From: Bacillota bacterium
Lineage (GTDB): Bacteria > Bacillota > UBA994 > PWPR01
Assembly (NCBI GenBank): GCA_028280325.1
Contig: JANQLZ010000068.1
Span: 1 to 43,935 of the forward strand
Direction: 5' to 3'
DNA length: 43,935 bases
Positions 16,601 through 23,824 of the stretch are shown here, in pieces (the stretch's first letter is position 1; each line of letters begins with the position of its first letter). The position numbers and the translations under genes were made by a program. The notes beneath the pieces were generated by a model that saw only the letters and a list, made by a program, of their open reading frames with translations, did not search any database and was not told the origin of the DNA.

Positions 16601-17650
16601 TCAGAGATTTTTGCAGAAATTCTCATTCAAAAAGGCATTACGGCTCAGGTACTTCCCGAGACCAGCCGAGATTCAGTAGAAGTTGGCCGCAGATTTACCA
16701 TTACCGAGGAATATTTCTCATTCACCGCTCTTGCTGGAGATATTTTTCAAAAATTGCTCACTGTGGATCGACAAAACTTAGCTGAGGTGGCTTTATTAAT
16801 ACCTCAAAACGAAGGGACAGAAACAGATGGGCAGTATAGCAGATTGCTAAGGACCAAGCTCGACGAGGAAGGTCTTACTGATATCGCTATTGCATCTCCC
16901 TTTATTGAGGATGTGTTGAGTAAAGATAAGCGTGATATCGAGATGATCTGCTTAGGGCTGTTAGCAGGCGATCTGGTTAGAATAGCTCCCTGGCAGAATA
17001 GAGTCAGGAATTTAGAGAAAGTACTGGATATGATTAGAACCAACTGCTTTTCAATGGAGGGTTTGATAGAAATAGCTAAGGCCATCTATCAGGAAATAAA
17101 AAAATCTCAATATAATAAAAAAATTCTGGCTGTCGGAGAAGCGCTGACTTTGTATAATGACTTTCTAAATAACTATACTTTCAGCAATCTGGAGGAAAAA
17201 GGTCATCGCCTAGTTTACAGTCCGCTAAGTGAAACTATCTGGATGCTGTGGCAAGACTTTTTTACTCAAAACAGCACCAAACAAACCCTGGCTGGCCGTA
17301 AAAGACTGGCCGAATTTAAAAATAATATTAAGGCTGTTTCCCGCTGTTTGTTAGAAGAGAGCCCGTTTGAAAGAAATCTGACAGATCTGATCTCCAGAGC
17401 GGATCGAACAGTAGGTTACTATTCAGGTGGTAATGGTAGGTATCGAGCTGCAAAGGCGCTCAGTGATCTGCCTGAAGTCGATGGGATTATCACTGTAGCC
17501 TCAATGTACGAAAACACTGGCATTGTCTTGGGCATTTTGCATAAAGGATTTGCAAAACCAAATTCCAAACCGGTGCTTAACCTGACCTTTGATGGCAATA
17601 TCACTGATAATGACAAGACTAAGATTGAGTCCTTTGTGTACTATTTGTAA
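13649..17650 (+). CDS. Tandem 2-hydroxyacyl-CoA dehydratase activase-like protein (BcrAD/BadFG x2, DUF2229, HgdB-like)
   Basis: A 1333-residue fusion. Domain 1 (1-265) and domain 2 (322-575) are both ASKHA ATPases of the HgdC/BadF group: phosphate motifs SIGIDIGYSSVKAVL and YLGVDIGSTSTNIVL, and IEIGGQNAK / FEIGGQDSK. Each keeps the two cysteines that in HgdC bridge a [4Fe-4S] cluster: C130 (NCSAGTGSF) and C169 (RCSVFAKTD); C445 and C484. Residues from 632 are DUF2229-like (GIPRALFTYGMFS, DETCYPVKLITGHV), followed by an HgdB-like region with THHGCGPDSVLSHYI. Known relatives drive low-potential electron transfer with ATP; the substrate of this fused class is unknown. ATG at 13649 is close to AGGGGG; the in-frame GTG at 13655 is better spaced. 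Confidence 0.9.
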   Translation: MEVYSIGIDIGYSSVKAVLSNEENKIVYNTYLLHKGRIKEALVNIVDDLQANFNTRDIRLGAVTGSGSKYITDTGEMDAVNEVAAIVEGSMATNKKIGSIIEIGGQNAKFITGFNGSDKSHLKISMNSNCSAGTGSFLEEQMSRLNLKLEDYSIYTEQAHSIPRIAGRCSVFAKTDITHHQQEGVGVADILLGLAYAVIRNYKGAVIKKLPVVKPVLFVGGVAHNQGIVTALKDVLNLTAGDLIIPDCFYNIGAVGAATLASQSGLRIDFGKFAAKILELHIGYSDQDQVKLPVLKTFGTNDSIDKHICQGSSTDQEMLNCYLGVDIGSTSTNIVLMNEEKEIIAFKYLKTLGNPIMAVKKGFQELAAEYGSVNIIGAGATGSGRYMIGQLIGVDVIKDEITAQAKAATTIDKDVDTVFEIGGQDSKYIGLQNSVVTDFQMNKICAAGTGSFIEEQAKKFNIPIDEFGAIALSSNRPINLGERCTVFIETSIAANLSKGAKLEDISAGLCYSIVRNYLDRVVGQKRIGNKIFFQGGVAYNQGIINAFRAVTGKEIIVPPFFSITGAYGAAILAQEESVTTTAFKGFILEDRQEFLKRHQQSRAKQDTRPIFDEKVHSLIFDNYEATNNPNQPTVGIPRALFTYGMFSMFNALFRELGCNVVLSDPTSEKTIELGQEYALDETCYPVKLITGHVAELVKKKVDYIFFPDLFTVDHPGSMSRQNYGCAYMQLAFKVMNQSMELEQQGIQLLAPSMAFSLGKEYMMESFAKLGQQLGKSREQTARALQKGMEAFYRFEDRIEENSKKVLQELKPNERAFVIISKLYGVADPVLNLGIPDKLRDMGYKTIAFYDLPEGDISLEHPNMFWPFGQHILEPAQLVKQHPNLYAILLTHHGCGPDSVLSHYIREIMDGKQYLHIEVDEHSSGVGVLTRVEAFINSLKSVAIQEAQEMEVYVNQIPHQKVDIKTSITEIKDKAVVYLPYLPPYSEIFAEILIQKGITAQVLPETSRDSVEVGRRFTITEEYFSFTALAGDIFQKLLTVDRQNLAEVALLIPQNEGTETDGQYSRLLRTKLDEEGLTDIAIASPFIEDVLSKDKRDIEMICLGLLAGDLVRIAPWQNRVRNLEKVLDMIRTNCFSMEGLIEIAKAIYQEIKKSQYNKKILAVGEALTLYNDFLNNYTFSNLEEKGHRLVYSPLSETIWMLWQDFFTQNSTKQTLAGRKRLAEFKNNIKAVSRCLLEESPFERNLTDLISRADRTVGYYSGGNGRYRAAKALSDLPEVDGIITVASMYENTGIVLGILHKGFAKPNSKPVLNLTFDGNITDNDKTKIESFVYYL

Positions 17651-17671
17651 TTAGTAAAAAAAAGAAAGGCG

Positions 17672-18346
17672 GTGAAATTACCTGGATTTAACTTTTCAAG
17701 AAATCCAGGTATTTACTCTATGAACAAAAATACTATCTGTAATAACCATTTAAAATTACGACGTTGTAAGCACGAATCCCAAGCAAATAATGAATCTCAT
17801 TCCCGTGGACCCAGCAGTTTTGCCATGCATGATCCTGAAATAATTTTTAATTCACTAAATTTGCAAAAAGGAGACACTTTTCTGGACCTTGGCTGCGGCT
17901 CCGGAGATTATTCGCTTCAGGCTGCTCGTATAGTAGGAGAATCCGGCAAGGTTTTTGCCCTGGATATCTGGAAGAGCGTTATTAGTGGTTTAGCTGATAG
18001 AGCTAAGTCCCAGGGACTTGAAAATGTTCAGGCTGTGGTCGCTGATATCACTGATACGTTGCCGGTAGATGACAACAGCTGCGAGGTCTGTATGATTGCA
18101 ACTGTTCTGCATACCATGGATGTTAGGAAGAACAGCAGGTTGTTTAGCGAGGTTAGTCGTGTGTTAAAGCCAGGCGGGCTATTGGCAATTATTGAATGTA
18201 AAAAGGATGGAACGGGCTTTGGACCACCACAACATCTGCGTTTGTCACCCCAGGATTTGGAGAACATCATCTCAAAATTCGGCTTTCAAAGACAGGCAGT
18301 AGTCGATTTGGGCCACAACTATTTGATTCAGTTTGTTTCAGAGTAG
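17672..18346 (+). CDS. Class I SAM-dependent methyltransferase
   Basis: A UbiE/ArsM-type methyltransferase with a Rossmann fold. Motif I is FLDLGCGSGDYSLQAA, motif II VFALDIW, and later motifs are VVADITDTLPVDDNSCEVCMIATVLH and EVSRVLKPGGLLAIIE. The N-terminal 60 residues are basic and Cys/His-containing, with no recognised domain. Two starts are possible: GTG at 17672, or ATG at 17720; a hairpin (17680-17710) lies between them, so the true N-terminus is unsure. It is 21 bases behind the tandem-activase gene and probably in its operon. Substrate unknown. Confidence 0.85.
   Translation: MKLPGFNFSRNPGIYSMNKNTICNNHLKLRRCKHESQANNESHSRGPSSFAMHDPEIIFNSLNLQKGDTFLDLGCGSGDYSLQAARIVGESGKVFALDIWKSVISGLADRAKSQGLENVQAVVADITDTLPVDDNSCEVCMIATVLHTMDVRKNSRLFSEVSRVLKPGGLLAIIECKKDGTGFGPPQHLRLSPQDLENIISKFGFQRQAVVDLGHNYLIQFVSE
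17680..17710 (+). promoter_or_regulatory. Stem-loop at the methyltransferase translation start
   Basis: ACCTGGATTT (17680-17689) and AAATCCAGGT (17701-17710) form a perfect 10-bp stem with an 11-base loop. It lies just after AAAGGCGGTG and just before the ATG at 17720, or within the first codons if GTG 17672 is used. It could control translation of the methyltransferase. Confidence 0.5.
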
Positions 18347-18382
18347 TGATGTATTAGAAATTTAAATGTTTTCAGTGCTCCG

Positions 18383-18420
18383 GACGGGTTCCCAGGTTTA
18401 AATAAACCAGGGAACCCGTC
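18383..18420. terminator. Strong hairpin without T run after the methyltransferase gene
   Basis: GACGGGTTCCC-A-GGTTTA and TAAACC-A-GGGAACCCGTC form a 17-bp stem with one A-A mismatch and a two-base centre. No T run follows on either strand. It separates the activase/methyltransferase genes from the next operon. Confidence 0.55.
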
Positions 18421-18454
18421 GGGTATTAATCACAACTCTCAGCCAGCGCAAGTA

Positions 18455-18463
18455 TGCTATAAT
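18455..18463 (+). promoter_or_regulatory. Putative extended -10 promoter of the ddl-like operon
   Basis: TGCTATAAT is an extended -10 element 48 bases upstream of the ligase start. The -35 region is weak. It follows the hairpin at 18383-18420, consistent with an independent transcript. Confidence 0.55.
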
Positions 18464-18511
18464 AATTAGGGTTTATTCTACTGGGGTCTAATAGGTTTGG
18501 ATGGTGATTTG

Positions 18512-19531
18512 GTGAATAAAACAGTTTTAGGATTATTAATGGGCGGCATTTCGTCTGAACGAGAAGTGTCTCTGGCTACCGGAAAAGAAGTATTTAATTA
18601 CCTGGATCAGGATAAGTATGATGTTATCGGTATTGAATGGGAACGTAATAACACCTGGAGTCAGTTTAAAGTAAATTCCATAACCGAAAAAGAACACAAT
18701 TATCAACATGTCAATGATTTTTTTACTAATGTTAAAATTGATATTGTTTTCATAGCGCTGCATGGCATTAATGGTGAAGACGGTAAAATACAAGGCTATT
18801 TTGAGGTAATTGGCATGCCTTACACTGGTAGTGGGGTGTTGAGCAGTTCTTTAGGTATGAACAAATATTTAAGTAAGTTGTTGTTCAGAGAAAATAATAT
18901 TTTAACCCCTAAGTGCCTGCATTATTTTAAACGAAGTTTGCCTCATATCAATGGCCTAAAAACAGAGGTCAATCAGAAAATTGGATTTCCCTGCTTTGTC
19001 AAGCCGAATAACTCTGGTTCCAGCGTGGGAGTCACCAAAGTAAAAACAGCAAATGACCTGGAACAGGCTATAGCTAAGGCGTTTACAGAGAACAACTCGA
19101 TTCTTATTGAAGAGGCTATTGTGGGGCTGGAGCTCAGTGTTGCCGTATTTGGCGATTACTTAAAACCGGATAGAAATGCACTGCCAATTGTGGAAATAAT
19201 CCCGCAAAGTGAATTTTTTGATTATCAAAATAAATATACTCTGAACCTGGCTGAAGAAATCGTTCCCGCCAGAATATCACAGGAGTTGACTGAACGGGTC
19301 CAAAAAACTGCCGAGCTGATCCATGATTTATTTCTATGTGAAGGGTATTCCAGAACTGATATGCTGGTGAAAGACAATGACATTTATGTTTTGGAAATCA
19401 ATACTTTACCGGGTATGGCTAATAACAGTCTGTATCCTAAAATGGCCAGGGAAGTGGGACTGACTTTTTGCCAGCTGTTAGACCAACTGATAAGTTTAGC
19501 TCAGCACCAGGCTGCCCCTTTGAGCTTGTAA
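18512..19531 (+). CDS. ddl: D-alanine--D-alanine ligase-like ATP-grasp enzyme
   Basis: About 339 residues. All Ddl landmarks are present: GLLMGGISSEREVSL at the N-terminus, HGINGEDGKIQG, CFVKPNNSGSSVGVTKV (ATP-grasp loop), EFFDYQNKYT omega-loop and EINTLPGM with the metal-binding Glu/Asn. The KY in the omega-loop fits D-Ala-D-Ala rather than the D-lactate type. GTG at 18512 was chosen: GGTGATTT precedes it and the MGGISSEREVS motif then falls at its usual place; the upstream TTG is unlikely. Normally cytoplasmic, making the dipeptide for peptidoglycan. The unusual operon partners raise the chance of a different amino-acid substrate. Confidence 0.9.
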   Translation: MNKTVLGLLMGGISSEREVSLATGKEVFNYLDQDKYDVIGIEWERNNTWSQFKVNSITEKEHNYQHVNDFFTNVKIDIVFIALHGINGEDGKIQGYFEVIGMPYTGSGVLSSSLGMNKYLSKLLFRENNILTPKCLHYFKRSLPHINGLKTEVNQKIGFPCFVKPNNSGSSVGVTKVKTANDLEQAIAKAFTENNSILIEEAIVGLELSVAVFGDYLKPDRNALPIVEIIPQSEFFDYQNKYTLNLAEEIVPARISQELTERVQKTAELIHDLFLCEGYSRTDMLVKDNDIYVLEINTLPGMANNSLYPKMAREVGLTFCQLLDQLISLAQHQAAPLSL

Positions 19532-19542
19532 TGGTGGTAAAA

Positions 19543-20202
19543 ATGAACAGCAAATATACAGCTTTTTGCTCCTGGAGTGGAGGCAAAGATTCCTGTTTAG
19601 CACTTTATCGGGCTATGATGCAGGGTATTAAAATTAAATATCTGTTGACGATGTTTACTGAAAGCGGTTTAAGGTCCCGAAGCCATGGACTAAAGCCAGA
19701 GATTATTAAGAAACACTCTGAAATACTAAATATCCCGCTTATTTGCGGTAAGGCCACCTGGGAAGATTATGAAGCGGTATTTAAGGAAAAACTGCTTGAA
19801 CTGGAGTTGTTGGGGGTTAATTGCGGCGTGTTTGGAGACATAGATATTGATGCTCATCGCCAATGGGTAGTAAAAGCCTGCCAACATACCGATATTAAGG
19901 TGCTCCATCCCTTGTGGCAGGAGAGCCGCAGAGAAATAATTGAAGAGTTTTTAGAGTTGGGGTTTAAAGCGATTATCGTTACTGTTAATACCAATTATCT
20001 TGATCAAAAGTACTTAGGCCAGGAGCTTTCGAAGTCTCTGATTTATGAATTTACAAATTTAGGAATTGACCCTTGCGGAGAACAGGGAGAGTTTCATACA
20101 GTAGTAACAGACGGCCCTGTGTTTCAACAGCCCCTAGAGCTGATAATCGGCAAAAAAATAAAACATGACAGCTATTATATGCTAGACTTATATTTAAGAT
20201 AA
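19543..20202 (+). CDS. Diphthine-ammonia-ligase-like (DUF71/Dph6) ATP pyrophosphatase
   Basis: A 219-residue PP-loop ATPase of the COG2102 family. The ATP-pyrophosphatase motif SGGKDS is at 12-17, followed by the family stretch MFTESGLRSRSHGL and, near the C-terminus, GIDPCGEQGEFHTVVTDGPVF (the GExGEFHT motif). The eukaryotic/archaeal member amidates diphthine on EF2; bacteria lack diphthamide, so the bacterial role must be different and is generally unknown. An activated acyl-adenylate and amide formation are expected. ATG at 19543 has GGTGG upstream. It starts 11 bases after the ligase gene. Confidence 0.85.
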   Translation: MNSKYTAFCSWSGGKDSCLALYRAMMQGIKIKYLLTMFTESGLRSRSHGLKPEIIKKHSEILNIPLICGKATWEDYEAVFKEKLLELELLGVNCGVFGDIDIDAHRQWVVKACQHTDIKVLHPLWQESRREIIEEFLELGFKAIIVTVNTNYLDQKYLGQELSKSLIYEFTNLGIDPCGEQGEFHTVVTDGPVFQQPLELIIGKKIKHDSYYMLDLYLR

Positions 20203-20224
20203 TACTGAAGGGAGTCGGGAACTG

Positions 20225-20545
20225 GTGAAAGAATATCAGGGAACTGTTCCACCATGTGCTATATTCTGTGGAGCCTGTCCCAAGTACATTCGAGATAAGC
20301 AAGCCTGTCTGGGAGCAGAAAAGCATTGCCGAAAATGTAAAAGTATTTACATCTGCTGTAGAGAGAAAAAAGGTTTGAACTATTGTTATGAATGTAAGTC
20401 GTTTCCATGCAGCAGGTTTAAAAAATTCTCGGCTTCATGGCTTAAAATTGGACAAGATCTAATTAAAAATCACCAGCAGCTGCAGGAACTTGGCGCAGAA
20501 AAGTGGTTAAAAATGTGGAATGAGAGAGTAAAAGAGCAATCCTAA
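20225..20545 (+). CDS. DUF3795 cysteine-rich protein
   Basis: A 106-residue protein with 11 cysteines in the first 62 residues: C11, C15, C18, C28, C35, C38, C44, C45, C54, C57, C62. The pattern CGACPKYI ... CLG ... CRKCKSIYICC ... CYECKSFPCSRF matches DUF3795, a probable zinc- or Fe-S-binding module of unknown function common in anaerobes. The C-terminal third is helical. GTG start. It sits 22 bases behind the Dph6-like gene and 16 bases before the decarboxylase gene. Confidence 0.85.
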   Translation: MKEYQGTVPPCAIFCGACPKYIRDKQACLGAEKHCRKCKSIYICCREKKGLNYCYECKSFPCSRFKKFSASWLKIGQDLIKNHQQLQELGAEKWLKMWNERVKEQS

Positions 20546-20561
20546 CAGGAGGAATATTACC

Positions 20562-21965
20562 TTGAAAGGACTTTACAGTAGCAAAATCTTAGCCAAGATT
20601 AGAGAAGAAAATTTAGAACAGGGTCTGGAACTGGCCCATAATATGTCTGTAAATTACCTCAAACAGGTTGACACAATGAGAGTCTTTCCGAGCCCTGCTG
20701 CGCTGGACAACCTGATGTTTTTTGAGGAAGAGCTAGCCGATTATCCCCAAAACACCTCTGCAATTTTAACTCAGCTTCATACTTATGGCTCGCCTTCAAC
20801 TGTAGCTCAAACCGGAGGAAGATATTTTGGTTTTGTTTGTGGGGGCATACTGCCAGCGTCGTTGGCTGTCAAATGGCTCACTGATGTTTGGGATCAAAAC
20901 CCTGCCATGTATGTCATGTCTCCGGTAGTTTCCAAGATCGAAGCAGTGACTGAAGCCTGGGTCAGGGATTTACTGCAGCTACCTCAAACGACCGTGGCCG
21001 GGTTTGTCAGCGGCAGTTCAACGGCAACCATAATTGGTTTGACCACTGGCCGAAATTACTTGCTGCAGAACTTAGGTTATGACTGCCTTAAAAATGGTTT
21101 GACTGATGCCCCAGAGCTTAAAATTATAGTCGGTGCTGGAGCCCATTCTACGGTGTACAAAGCGCTTTCTATTATTGGATTGGGAAATAACAGACTGATT
21201 AAAGTGCCTGCCGATAAACAAGGGCGGATGATAGTGGATAAGCTGCCGGATCTAGATAACCGAACCCTGCTCATTCTCCAGGCTGGCCATGTCAACACGG
21301 GAGCTTTTGATGATTTTAATACCATATGTCAGAGAGCTAATCAAGCTGGTGCCTATGTTCATGTTGATGGGGCATTTGGTCTTTGGGCCGCAGCCAATGA
21401 CAGATTCTCACACCTGACTCGGGGCTTGGAGCTGGCTGATTCATGGTCCACCGATGCCCATAAAACGCTCAATGCCCCTTATGATAATGGCATAATCCTG
21501 TGCAAGCATCAGGACATGCTGGTTAACTCCATGCATATGACCGGATCCTATATTATTTACAGTGAGAATCGCGATGGCATGCTGTACACAGCTGAAATGT
21601 CCAGAAGAGCGCGGGTAGTCGAGCTGTGGGCATCTTTAAAAGCCTTGGGCAAAATTGGAGTAGCTGAGTTGGTTTGGGAACTCCATCATAAAGCAAAGTA
21701 CTTTTCAGAACAACTGGCAGCCGCTGGTTTGGAAATTGTCAATGACGTGGTCTTCAACCAGGTGCTGGTCAGGTTCCAATCCGATCATAAAACAGAGCTG
21801 TTGATTAAAAAAGTACAGGAATCCGGAGTATGCTGGCTTGGTGGTGCCAAATGGCAGGGCCAGTCAGTGATGCGTATTAGTGTCAGCTCATATAAAACTA
21901 CTAAAAAAGATATCGATTTATCTGCCAATGATATTGTCAGAATAGCTAAAGCACTGGGTTTGTAA
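20562..21965 (+). CDS. Group II PLP-dependent decarboxylase (aromatic amino acid/glutamate type)
   Basis: A 467-residue aspartate-aminotransferase-fold enzyme of the group II decarboxylase family. PLP is held by Lys301 in STDAHKTLN, D269 in VHVDGAFG and H195 in GAGAHSTVYK; GFVSGSSTATIIGL is the phosphate-binding loop. Members decarboxylate aromatic amino acids, glutamate, cysteine sulfinate or diaminobutyrate, and some are aldehyde synthases. Specificity is not readable by eye. TTG start with AGGAGG nine bases upstream. Gene density suggests co-expression with the ligase and Dph6-like genes. Confidence 0.9.
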   Translation: MKGLYSSKILAKIREENLEQGLELAHNMSVNYLKQVDTMRVFPSPAALDNLMFFEEELADYPQNTSAILTQLHTYGSPSTVAQTGGRYFGFVCGGILPASLAVKWLTDVWDQNPAMYVMSPVVSKIEAVTEAWVRDLLQLPQTTVAGFVSGSSTATIIGLTTGRNYLLQNLGYDCLKNGLTDAPELKIIVGAGAHSTVYKALSIIGLGNNRLIKVPADKQGRMIVDKLPDLDNRTLLILQAGHVNTGAFDDFNTICQRANQAGAYVHVDGAFGLWAAANDRFSHLTRGLELADSWSTDAHKTLNAPYDNGIILCKHQDMLVNSMHMTGSYIIYSENRDGMLYTAEMSRRARVVELWASLKALGKIGVAELVWELHHKAKYFSEQLAAAGLEIVNDVVFNQVLVRFQSDHKTELLIKKVQESGVCWLGGAKWQGQSVMRISVSSYKTTKKDIDLSANDIVRIAKALGL

Positions 21966-22013
21966 TTGTCTGATACAACAGGTTATGGCACGATTTACAA
22001 AGGGAGGGTATCT

Positions 22014-22490
22014 TTGAAAAAGCACTTTATCTACAATATCGATGATAGCCGCAGCTTGGTTGATCCCAAGCCATTAACTATAAAAGCTCTCCATACCACA
22101 ACTGTACAGCAATTAGGAGAAGCGTTTTACAGTGCCTATCTAAATACTATTGACTATGAAGGTGAGACCGTTGAGCAGGCCGTTGCTGAGGTTGAAAAGG
22201 TGCTGACAGGCGGGTATGGGCCAGTCATTGAAGCGGCTTCCGGGTATTTGACTATTAATGGGGTAGTCGCAGCAGCAGTTTTTGTCACTGACAGAGGCAG
22301 CCGGGCTTTCATTCCGTATATCTTTACCAGAAGCAAATGTAAAAACAGAGGTTTAGCCAGGCAGCTATTGATTAATGCTATTAACAAGCTTAAACATACT
22401 GAATACAATCAGATTGAACTGTATGTAACTTCAGGTAATGTCTATGCTGAGCAGCTCTATCAAGGGATTGGCTTTGTAACTGTTCCCTAG
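22014..22490 (+). CDS. GNAT-family N-acetyltransferase
   Basis: A 158-residue protein with a C-terminal GNAT core (residues 60-155): YIFTRSKCKNRGLARQLLINAI is the acetyl-CoA-binding strand-loop-helix (Q/R-x-x-G-x-G/A pattern), followed by IELYVTSGNVYAEQLYQGIGFV. The start is TTG at 22014, with GGGAGGG at proper spacing; an in-frame upstream TTG at 21966 is less likely. Last gene of the five-gene block; it converges with the YdcZ-type gene with an 11-base gap and no clear terminator. Acceptor unknown. Confidence 0.85.
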   Translation: MKKHFIYNIDDSRSLVDPKPLTIKALHTTTVQQLGEAFYSAYLNTIDYEGETVEQAVAEVEKVLTGGYGPVIEAASGYLTINGVVAAAVFVTDRGSRAFIPYIFTRSKCKNRGLARQLLINAINKLKHTEYNQIELYVTSGNVYAEQLYQGIGFVTVP

Positions 22491-22501
22491 GCAGAATAGA
22501 C

Positions 22502-22933
22502 TTATCCTTTAATTTTAAAGATTATTATACCTGCTATCATAATCAATATTCCCAGCGGTTTAGTGTAATCAAATGCAATCTGCTTAGCTCCAAATAAACC
22601 AAAGGTATCAATAATGGCGGCCATAACCAATTGAGAAATAAGCAGAACTGAGATTGACAGTGAAACCCCCAGCAGTGATGCTCCTTTAGCAATACTGAAA
22701 ACAATAAATACGCCAAACACCCCGCCTAAAAGATGCAGCTTGTTGACCTCAGCCAGTTTTTCAAAACTTCCCTGACCCCATATTAATGTGATAACTGTAA
22801 CTAAAACGAGTCCGATAACATGAATAACTGTAGTGGTCTCCCACAGCCCAATTTTTTCACTGACCCGGGCATTAAAAACTGTTTGTAAGCTGATCAGTAT
22901 GCCAGCCAGCAGCGGATATAAAATACCTAACAT
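22502..22933 (-). CDS. YdcZ/DUF606-family small membrane transporter
   Basis: About 143 residues with five membrane helices, a half-size member of the drug/metabolite transporter superfamily. The family pattern is visible: PLLAGILISLQTVFNARVSEKIG at the start, VIWGQGS-like loop, and a C-terminal GILIMIAGIIIFK helix. Normally acts as a dimer; substrate unknown. ATG at 22933 has GGAG upstream. It follows a Crp/Fnr-type gene by 45 bases, and this regulator-transporter pair is likely one transcript. Confidence 0.85.
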   Translation of the reverse strand: MLGILYPLLAGILISLQTVFNARVSEKIGLWETTTVIHVIGLVLVTVITLIWGQGSFEKLAEVNKLHLLGGVFGVFIVFSIAKGASLLGVSLSISVLLISQLVMAAIIDTFGLFGAKQIAFDYTKPLGILIMIAGIIIFKIKG

Positions 22934-22978
22934 CGCAAACTCCATTCTTAAATTTAACCCAGCATTAAGGGATTGGTC

Positions 22979-23677
22979 CTACCTGTAAACATTGCACTGG
23001 GACAATTCTTTTAATTTGCTAATATCTTTAACAGTGACTTTGGATCTGTCTTTTTCAATTATGTCTTTACTGATGAGCTCATTTATTGTTCTGCTCAAAT
23101 GTCGGTAGCTGGACCCCAGCATTTGAGCCAGCTCAATCAACTTAGGTATGACAACAACCTGTCCCTGGTCTGTTTCATCTGAATCATTTATTAAGGACAG
23201 GAGATAACTGGCCAGTCTGCTGTCCAGGGAATAAAGCAGGTTCAGGGAGGCCAAATGATTAAATTCTGATAATTTATCACTGACATATCTTAAAATAAAT
23301 TTCAAAAAGTCTGGATCATTACCGGCGTATTTTCTAACCTTTTCTGCTTCGACAGTAATTAAGGTTGATTCTGACAGGGTTTCTACATTGCACTGGAACT
23401 TTAAATCCGAGAATAATTCTACATCCCCAAAAATGCTTAAGGGGCTGTTGAAGCTAATTAGCAAAGAGCGGCCATTGCTGTAAAGGTTATAGGTTTTCAG
23501 TCTTCCTTCTACCAGAAGAAAAATATATTTTGATTCACAACCTTTGCGACAAACTAATTCACCTTTGCTAAAAACAAACAACTCCATATGTTTGACCAGC
23601 TCTTCACTAAACAACTCAGTTAAGCCAAATTTGTGCAAGTATGAAATTATTCTGCCTGTGTCCGAGAATCTTTTCAT
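22979..23677 (-). CDS. Crp/Fnr-family transcriptional regulator (YeiL-like)
   Basis: A 232-residue regulator. Effector-like beta-barrel at 20-120 (FSKGELVCRKGCESKYIFLLVEGRLK) and a C-terminal winged helix at 165-225 (LAQMLGSSYRHLSRTINELISKDIIEKDRSKVTVKD). The GSSYRHLSR recognition helix and the overall layout resemble YeiL. Cysteines at 43 and 47 are in the effector domain but do not form an FNR-type cluster. ATG with GGAGGCAGGCC upstream. Likely controls the YdcZ-type transporter behind it. Confidence 0.88.
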   Translation of the reverse strand: MKRFSDTGRIISYLHKFGLTELFSEELVKHMELFVFSKGELVCRKGCESKYIFLLVEGRLKTYNLYSNGRSLLISFNSPLSIFGDVELFSDLKFQCNVETLSESTLITVEAEKVRKYAGNDPDFLKFILRYVSDKLSEFNHLASLNLLYSLDSRLASYLLSLINDSDETDQGQVVVIPKLIELAQMLGSSYRHLSRTINELISKDIIEKDRSKVTVKDISKLKELSQCNVYR

Positions 23678-23792
23678 GGCCTGCCTCCTTAAATTACTTC
23701 TTAAGCCTCATGATCAGTTCAATACAATTATGACACCCAATATAGGTTAGCAATCCTCGCCATTGTCTTGAGTATAGTCAAAAATAGTGAGC

Positions 23793-23811
23793 AAAAAAAG
23801 GACAGATGTCC
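23793..23811 (-). terminator. Weak terminator after the nitrilase gene
   Basis: On the minus strand GGACATCTGTCC (a short 4-5 bp stem) is followed directly by seven T, 14 bases beyond the nitrilase stop. The stem is short, so read-through into the crp-like gene is possible. Confidence 0.5.
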
Positions 23812-23824
23812 GGAGGCGACGGAG

